Part shown: positions 59,346 through 64,000 of the stretch, piece after piece
Layout of the letters: every line of letters begins with the position of its first letter
How positions within the stretch are numbered: position 1 is the first letter of the stretch
Source of the DNA: Pseudomonas sp. MRSN 12121
Lineage (GTDB): Bacteria > Pseudomonadota > Gammaproteobacteria > Pseudomonadales > Pseudomonadaceae
Assembly (NCBI RefSeq): GCF_000931465.1
Contig: NZ_CP010892.1
Location: 5,479,388 to 5,543,387, forward strand
Direction: 5' to 3'
Length of the DNA stretch: 64,000 nucleotides
Translations under genes and position numbers: made by a program
Notes under the pieces: generated by a model
Database searches by the model: none
What the model saw: only the letters and a program-made list of their open reading frames with translations
What the model was told of the DNA's origin: nothing

Positions 59346-59400
59346 AAGCGGCGGCTTCGCCGCCTATCGCGACAGCACGGCTCCCGGATCAACATTGGCC

Positions 59401-59549
59401 CTGTAGCCGCTGCCGAGCCCGCGAGGCTGCGATCGGCCGCGAAGCGGTCGTAAAACCAGGCGACCTGTTCTTCCCGGCACACCACATGCTCAGGCTTTGC
59501 GAGGACTTCGTCCTCGATCGCAGCCTCGCGGGCTCGGCAGCGGCTACAG
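59401..59549. repeat. REPIN (TAGCCGCTGCCGAG family) after nfeF
   Basis: CTGTAGCCGCTGCCGAGC and its inverse CTCGGCAGCGGCTACAG enclose about 110 bases. The central part shares GAGGCTGCGATCG and AGGACTTCGTCCTCG with the 57730 copy, showing the two are close relatives. Confidence 0.88.
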
Positions 59550-59567
59550 GAATCTCGGCTCTTCCCG

Positions 59568-60233
59568 TCACCGCACAATCAAGCGACGCCCCAACCAACG
59601 ATCCAACCCGACAATCCCCAGCGCCACCAGCACGAACCCCGCCAGGATCCCCAGCGCGTTCACGAACGCCTGGGCATAACCCAGCCTGTCCACATCGATG
59701 AAAGGATAGGGATACAGCCCCAGCACATGCCCGCGCAGCAGCACATAGGCGAAATACAGCAGCGGGTAAAGCATCCAGCCGGCGACATGCCGCAGGCGCA
59801 ACTCGCCCTTGGGCACGCACCACCACCAGTAGGCCAGGAACAGCAGCGGCATCACGTCGTGCAACAACTCGTCGGCGATGAACTGCCAGCCCTGCGGGTG
59901 CCACAAGTGACGCAGCAACAAGCTGTACGCCAGCCCCACCACCAGGATGCTGACGGCGATCCCGCTGCTGACCCAGGGTTGCAGGAGGAACCGCTGCCCG
60001 CGCGAGCGGCGCAGGTCCAGGGCGCACGTCAGCACCACCGCCGCCAGGGTGTTGGTGAGTACGGTAAAGAAACTGAAGAAGTTGATCAGCCCACCCAGCA
60101 GGCTGGCTTCCACTGTCCAGCGCAGATGGAGGATCAAGTACAGCTGGATCGTCAGCCCCGCCCAGCCGAGCACGGCTGCCAGCGCCGTGAACAAGCGCTT
60201 GCCGCCTGCGGGAAAAACCGGTTCGAGCGCCAT
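59568..60233 (-). CDS. Pr6Pr-family membrane protein
   Basis: This 221-residue protein has six membrane helices. The segment SFFTVLTNTLAAVVLTC and the His in ELLHDVMPLLFLAYWWWCVPKG fit the Pr6Pr (FAR-17a/AIG1-like) family. Its function is not known in bacteria; relatives in eukaryotes are lipid hydrolases. Downstream of the small VF530-type gene by nine bases, it is likely cotranscribed with it. Confidence 0.8.
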   Translation of the reverse strand: MALEPVFPAGGKRLFTALAAVLGWAGLTIQLYLILHLRWTVEASLLGGLINFFSFFTVLTNTLAAVVLTCALDLRRSRGQRFLLQPWVSSGIAVSILVVGLAYSLLLRHLWHPQGWQFIADELLHDVMPLLFLAYWWWCVPKGELRLRHVAGWMLYPLLYFAYVLLRGHVLGLYPYPFIDVDRLGYAQAFVNALGILAGFVLVALGIVGLDRWLGRRLIVR

Positions 60234-60242
60234 CGGATGGCC

Positions 60243-60473
60243 TTAGAGCGGGCGTTTGGTGCGCTGCAACTTCACGTACAACTGTTCGACCTTCTCCCGC
60301 GCCCAGGGTGTTTTGCGCAGGAAGGTCAGGCTCGACTTGATGCTCGGGTCGCTCTTGAAGCAACGGATATCGATACGCTCGGCCAACCCCTGCCATTGGT
60401 AATGCTCCACCAGCGCCTTGAGGATCTGTTCCAGGGTGACGCCGTGCAGCGGGTCGTTGTTCGTTGCAGTCAT
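60243..60473 (-). CDS. VF530-family small DNA-binding protein
   Basis: This 76-residue protein reads NNDPLHGVTLEQILKALVEHYQWQGLA and SSLTFLRKTPWAREKVEQLY (the latter is the SAP/HTH-like part). It matches the VF530 (DUF2132) family, whose structure suggests a DNA-binding role. The ATG at 60473 follows AAGG. The Pr6Pr gene follows nine bases later. Confidence 0.85.
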   Translation of the reverse strand: MTATNNDPLHGVTLEQILKALVEHYQWQGLAERIDIRCFKSDPSIKSSLTFLRKTPWAREKVEQLYVKLQRTKRPL

Positions 60474-60593
60474 GCCGGGCCTTCGAGCAAGAGGAAAAAG
60501 GAAAGTCGCGCACCTTAGCCGAGGCGTCGATCCGGTGGAAGGGCCGGTGCGGTTACCGAATAACTGTAGGTGAGATCCCGGACACCGCCCCCC

Positions 60594-60683
60594 CTGTAGG
60601 AGCGAGGCTTGCCCGCGATGCAGGCACCGCGTACTGCCTGATGCACCGCGTCGTCGTTGATCGCGGGCAAGCCTCGCTCCTAC
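60594..60683. repeat. REPIN (TGTAGGAGCGAGG family) upstream of znuD
   Basis: CTGTAGGAGCGAGGCTTGCC and its inverse GGCAAGCCTCGCTCCTAC lie about 55 bases apart. It matches the REPINs at 31443 and 20972. Confidence 0.88.
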
Positions 60684-60729
60684 GGAAAAAGATGTCTGAA
60701 AAAGTTCCTTTCTTTTTACACAAAAAGAG

Positions 60730-60746
60730 ATGTTATATTGTATCAA
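60730..60746. promoter_or_regulatory. Zur-like box before the zinc receptor gene
   Basis: ATGTTATATTGTATCAA resembles the Zur consensus ATGTTATA-N-TATAACAT, differing at two main positions. It lies 96-113 bases before the gene start in an AT-rich stretch. Zur repression of ZnuD-type receptors is known. Confidence 0.65.
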
Positions 60747-60842
60747 TACAAGACAACCCCCCCGATCCAGACACTTCGCCGTGTCGGCCTGTTCTCTTTT
60801 GACTCAAAGCGCCCCGCCGCTACGCTTGCCAAGGAATGACCG

Positions 60843-62882
60843 ATGTCCCTCTACACCCACCGCCCCTCCCGCTCATTACTCTGGCGCCTGACGCCGCTCT
60901 CCGCCGCCTTGCTGCTCGGCTCCCAGGCCCACGCCCTGGAGTTGCAGCCGCAGGTCATCACCGCCAACCCGCTGGGCAGCCAGCAAACGGCCGCGCCAAG
61001 CACGGTCCTGGAAGGCGACGACCTGACCCTGCAACAACAAGGCAGCCTGGGCGAAACCTTGAACAAGCAGCCGGGCGTGTCTTCGTCCTACTTCGGCCCG
61101 GGCGCCAGCCGGCCGATCATTCGCGGCCTGGATGGCGATCGCATCCGCCTGCTGCGCAACGGCGTGGGCGCCCTGGACGCCTCGTCGCTGTCCTACGATC
61201 ACGCCGTGCCGCTGGACCCGGTCAACGTCGACCGCATCGAGATCGTCCGCGGCCCGGCAGCCCTGCTGTACGGCGGCAGCGCCATCGGCGGCGTGGTCAA
61301 CACCTTCGACAACCGCATCCCCACCGAAGCCATCGAAGGTATCCATGGGGCCGGTGAACTGCGCTACGGCGGCGCCGACACCACCCGCAGCAGCGCCGGC
61401 AAGCTGGAAGCCGGCAACGGCACATTCGCCTTGCACCTGGATGCCAACTCGCGGCAATTCAACGACCTGAAGATTCCCGGCTACGCCCGCAGCCGCCACG
61501 CCCCGCCCAGTGAAGACGGCGACGGCAAGAAAGGCCGCCTGGGCAACAGCGACGGCCGTCAGGATGGCGGCGCCGTCGGCGGCTCCTACACCTGGGACGA
61601 CGGTTACGCCGGGCTGTCCTACAGCAACTACGACTCCAACTACGGCTCCCCCGCCGAAGACGATGTGCGTATCCGCATGAAGCAGGATCACTACGCCTTC
61701 GCCTCGGAACTGCGCAACCTCGACGGTCCTTTCAGTTCGCTGAAATTCGACGCCGGCTACACCGATTACGAGCACCGGGAAATCGAAGGCGGCGAGACCG
61801 GCACCATTTTCAAGAACAAGGGCTACGAAGCCCGCGTCGAAGCCCGCCACCAGCCCCTGGGCCCACTCAACGGGGTCATCGGCACCCAGGTCAGCCGCAG
61901 CGAATTCTCCGCCCTCGGCGAAGAAGCCTTCGTACCGCAGACCGACACCGACAGCGCCGCACTGTTCATCCTCGAAGAGCTGCAAGCCACCGAGCGCCTG
62001 AAGCTGAGCCTCGGCGGGCGCCTGGAACACACCCGCGTCGACCCGGACAGCAAAGGCAACGAGCGCTTCAGCCAGGCCGACAACGCCAGCAGCTTCACCG
62101 CCGGCAGCCTATCGTCCGGCGCGGTCTATACCCTGACGCCGATCTGGTCCGTGGCCGCCACCCTGGGCTACACCGAACGCGCGCCGACCTTCTACGAGCT
62201 GTACGCCAACGGCGCCCACGTGGCGACCGGCACCTATGAAATCGGCGACGCCAACCTGTCGAAGGAAAAAGCCGTGTCCAGCGACCTGGCCCTGCGTTTC
62301 GACAACGGCACCCATAAAGGCAGCGTCGGGGTGTTCTACAGCCACTTCTCCAACTACATCGGATTGCTCGGCAGCGGCCGCACCCTCAACGACGAAGGCG
62401 AGGAAGACGCCGGCGGCATGCCGGAATACACCTACTCCGGAGTCCGCGCGCGGTTTGCCGGGATCGAGGCCCAGGACCACTGGAAACTCGGCGAAAGCGC
62501 CTACGGCAAATTCGCCCTGGAACTGTCCGGCGACTACACCCGGGCCAAGAACCTGGACAACGGCGAAGCCCTGCCGCGCATCGCCCCGTTGCGCCTGAAC
62601 AGCGGCCTGCTGTGGGAACTGGACCGCTGGCAGGCGCGCATCGATGTCGAACACGCCGCCAGCCAGGGTCGCGTGCCCGACAACGAAAGCGGCACCGACG
62701 GCTACACCACCCTCGGCGCCAGTGCCGGCTATCACTTCGACATCGGCAGCAGCCAGTGGCTGGCCTTCGTCAAGGGCGAGAACCTGACCAACCAGACTGT
62801 GCGTTACGCCAGCTCGATCCTGCGCGACATCGCCCCGGCCCAGGGCCGCAGCGTCGAGTTCGGCCTGCGCACCACCTTCTGA
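60843..62882 (+). CDS. znuD: TonB-dependent zinc receptor, ZnuD-like
   Basis: This 679-residue outer-membrane receptor has a signal peptide (about 1-31, ending AHA), a plug domain with LRNGVGALDASSLSYDHAVPLDPVNVDRIEIVRGPAALLYGGSAIGGVVN, and a 22-strand barrel ending LRTTF. SYDHAVPLDP and YEIGDANLSKEKA are seen in ZnuD-type zinc receptors. Two His-containing plug and loop segments may bind zinc. AAGGA stands seven bases before the ATG at 60843, and a Zur-like box lies upstream. Zinc specificity is inferred from family similarity. Confidence 0.88.
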   Translation: MSLYTHRPSRSLLWRLTPLSAALLLGSQAHALELQPQVITANPLGSQQTAAPSTVLEGDDLTLQQQGSLGETLNKQPGVSSSYFGPGASRPIIRGLDGDRIRLLRNGVGALDASSLSYDHAVPLDPVNVDRIEIVRGPAALLYGGSAIGGVVNTFDNRIPTEAIEGIHGAGELRYGGADTTRSSAGKLEAGNGTFALHLDANSRQFNDLKIPGYARSRHAPPSEDGDGKKGRLGNSDGRQDGGAVGGSYTWDDGYAGLSYSNYDSNYGSPAEDDVRIRMKQDHYAFASELRNLDGPFSSLKFDAGYTDYEHREIEGGETGTIFKNKGYEARVEARHQPLGPLNGVIGTQVSRSEFSALGEEAFVPQTDTDSAALFILEELQATERLKLSLGGRLEHTRVDPDSKGNERFSQADNASSFTAGSLSSGAVYTLTPIWSVAATLGYTERAPTFYELYANGAHVATGTYEIGDANLSKEKAVSSDLALRFDNGTHKGSVGVFYSHFSNYIGLLGSGRTLNDEGEEDAGGMPEYTYSGVRARFAGIEAQDHWKLGESAYGKFALELSGDYTRAKNLDNGEALPRIAPLRLNSGLLWELDRWQARIDVEHAASQGRVPDNESGTDGYTTLGASAGYHFDIGSSQWLAFVKGENLTNQTVRYASSILRDIAPAQGRSVEFGLRTTF

Positions 62883-62895
62883 CCCAGCGCCAGAA

Positions 62896-62919
62896 AATCG
62901 CAGCCTTCGGGCTGCGATT
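62896..62919 (+). terminator. Hairpin terminator after znuD
   Basis: AATCGCAGCC pairs with GGCTGCGATT around a stable TTCG tetraloop, 14 bases past the znuD stop. The T-run is short (TTCCCC), so termination may be partial. Confidence 0.65.
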
Positions 62920-63123
62920 CCCCCTGCGATGAATCCCCTCGGCTCACACCTTAGAACCGCAGCCCCATGGCGTTCTGCCATTTCCGGCTGTACCGCCGGA
63001 CCATGACCCGGCAAAATGCGCCACCTGTTCCACGGTTGCGTCCCCACCCTACCGGCCCGAAGCCCGGCCCTCGACACGCAACCTGCTGCAGAAACGGATC
63101 TCCACCCCACAAAGGAATGCCCC

Positions 63124-64000
63124 TTGCTCAACCTCACACGCTCGCTCGCCGCGCTCCTGGCCTTGACCTGCTCGCTGGATGCCGCCGCGCTGTCGCTTCA
63201 CTCGGAAAAACGCGCGGATGGCAGCACCGTGCTGCTGCTCACCGACGCCCCCGCCCCGGCACGCCCGCCGCAGCTCAATGAAGATCCGGCGGTCCGCGCG
63301 GCCCTGGTTGATTTCATCGGCTATGCCACCGGCAGCTTCACCAACGACAACACCCTGATCGTGACCCAGGTCCTGGAAGCCCTCGATTCGGAGTTCACGA
63401 CCTTTACCGAGGGCGTGCCCGCCGGACGCAAAATGCTCACCGCCATGGACGACGGCAATCATGGCGACGAACGCGCCGCCCTGCTGCTGGACGACAAGGG
63501 GCAACTGCTCGCCGTTGGCCTGGTGAATGGACACTGCACCGTCAAGTCCAGGGAAGAATCGTTGTCCTGCAACCCGGGGCCGGAAACCGTGCTGACCGTC
63601 TTCCAGGCCAAAGACGCGAAGAAGAGTGACGCCGAGCCGATCATTGCCTGGAGCAAGGAGCTGCCGCCCATGGTCGCGTACTGGGCCGAAAGCGAAGACC
63701 CCGAAACCCGTGCCAAGGCGCAAAAGATCGCCACCGTCGAGTACATCACCACGGCACCGAAAAAAGACTCCTGGAATGCCGCGCAACTGCCTGCCGACTT
63801 CCCGCAGGCGATGCTCGGGCTGCTGCCCAGGAACTCCCACCTGGTGGGCGCTGGCGTGGACGGCGTGTTCACCACGCCGGGCCTCAAAGGCGCGCCGATT
63901 TACGGCGACTACGACGAAATGGCGGGCAGGCCGCGGCATGATTTCGAGGTGCTGCTGCAAACCTACACGCCGTTCCCCGACGTCGTGAAGTTCTACCAGC
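63124..64000 (+). CDS. Exported protein of unknown function (5' part, runs off the window)
   Basis: The frame from a TTG at 63124 stays open to the end of the window, giving 292 residues. A signal peptide of about 20 residues (LNLTRSLAALLALTCSLDAAA) is followed by an Ala/Asp/Lys-rich domain. Later it has VVKFYQ at the edge and AGVDGVFTTPGLKGAPIYG. AAAGGA lies eight bases before the TTG; an ATG at 63117 is in another frame. It does not resemble a family I know. The location after znuD with a 240-base gap gives no firm function. Confidence 0.65.
   Translation, partial: MLNLTRSLAALLALTCSLDAAALSLHSEKRADGSTVLLLTDAPAPARPPQLNEDPAVRAALVDFIGYATGSFTNDNTLIVTQVLEALDSEFTTFTEGVPAGRKMLTAMDDGNHGDERAALLLDDKGQLLAVGLVNGHCTVKSREESLSCNPGPETVLTVFQAKDAKKSDAEPIIAWSKELPPMVAYWAESEDPETRAKAQKIATVEYITTAPKKDSWNAAQLPADFPQAMLGLLPRNSHLVGAGVDGVFTTPGLKGAPIYGDYDEMAGRPRHDFEVLLQTYTPFPDVVKFYQ

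Noticed and set aside
59340..59366. Hairpin GCGGCGGC-TTC-GCCGCC after nfeF as a terminator.
   Set aside because: It lacks a T-run, and it may be only part of the neighbouring REP-rich sequence.
63117..63281. ATG frame starting at 63117, overlapping the last gene.
   Set aside because: It encodes a short Arg/Ala/Pro-rich peptide typical of a shadow frame, while the TTG frame has a clear signal peptide and stays open to the window end.

Overview
The window is chromosomal DNA of a Pseudomonas of the P. fluorescens / P. protegens / P. chlororaphis type. This rests on high GC with strong codon bias, gene orders that match known Pseudomonas blocks (nth to argG to pyrC to argF; glpF-K-R-D; aatJQMP-aauSR; metE/metR), sigma-54 promoters, and two abundant REP/REPIN families in the intergenic gaps. 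Species assignment is inference. No rRNA, tRNA, CRISPR, phage or insertion sequence was seen.

Layout. 1-2.3 kb: end of the Rnf electron-transport operon (rnfD', rnfG, rnfE), nth and a small acidic protein. 2.3-15.5 kb: housekeeping block with a NarL-type regulator, argG, motY, pyrC-rnt, peroxiredoxin, bfd-bfrB iron storage, monothiol glutaredoxin, a molybdopterin oxidoreductase, argF, an ABC ATPase and ybaK. argG and argF both carry ArgR-type operators in direct-repeat form. 15.8-20.9 kb: glycerol regulon glpFKRD with GlpR-like operators at glpF and glpD. 21.1-28.3 kb: acidic amino acid uptake system aatJQMP with its two-component system aauSR; two AauR-type boxes and a sigma-54 promoter precede aatJ. 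A GlpM-family gene follows.

28.5-39.9 kb is the most unusual part: an arginase-fold protein with two small four-helix exporters, a membrane fatty-acid desaturase and a MipA/OmpV outer-membrane protein. These flank a tightly overlapping six-gene operon of HAD phosphatase, class III aminotransferase, alpha/beta hydrolase, FemAB/GNAT-like acyltransferase, and an NtrB-like kinase with an NtrC-like regulator. The operon starts at a near-consensus sigma-54 promoter preceded by tandem palindromes. I infer a self-regulated, uncharacterised pathway that modifies or makes an amine-containing, possibly acylated, compound.

40-50.3 kb: a secreted alpha/beta hydrolase, metE/metR with a MetR-like box, three small metabolic genes, an HD-GYP-type regulator with degenerate active sites (YN-GYP, receiver lacking Asp), the zinc-free L31 paralogue with a Zur-like box, and a membrane-bound FMN glutamate-synthase-like protein. 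50.3-52.6 kb: a monooxygenase-fold protein, a cupin, and a papain-fold (AvrRpt2/C70-like) cysteine protease paired with an unknown protein behind an AT-rich inverted repeat. 52.6-57.7 kb: a ProY-type permease and an atypical bifunctional penicillin-binding protein. 58-64 kb: metal homeostasis (NfeR/NfeF-like repressor and ferric reductase, ZnuD-type zinc receptor with a Zur-like box), two small genes and a secreted unknown protein that runs off the end.
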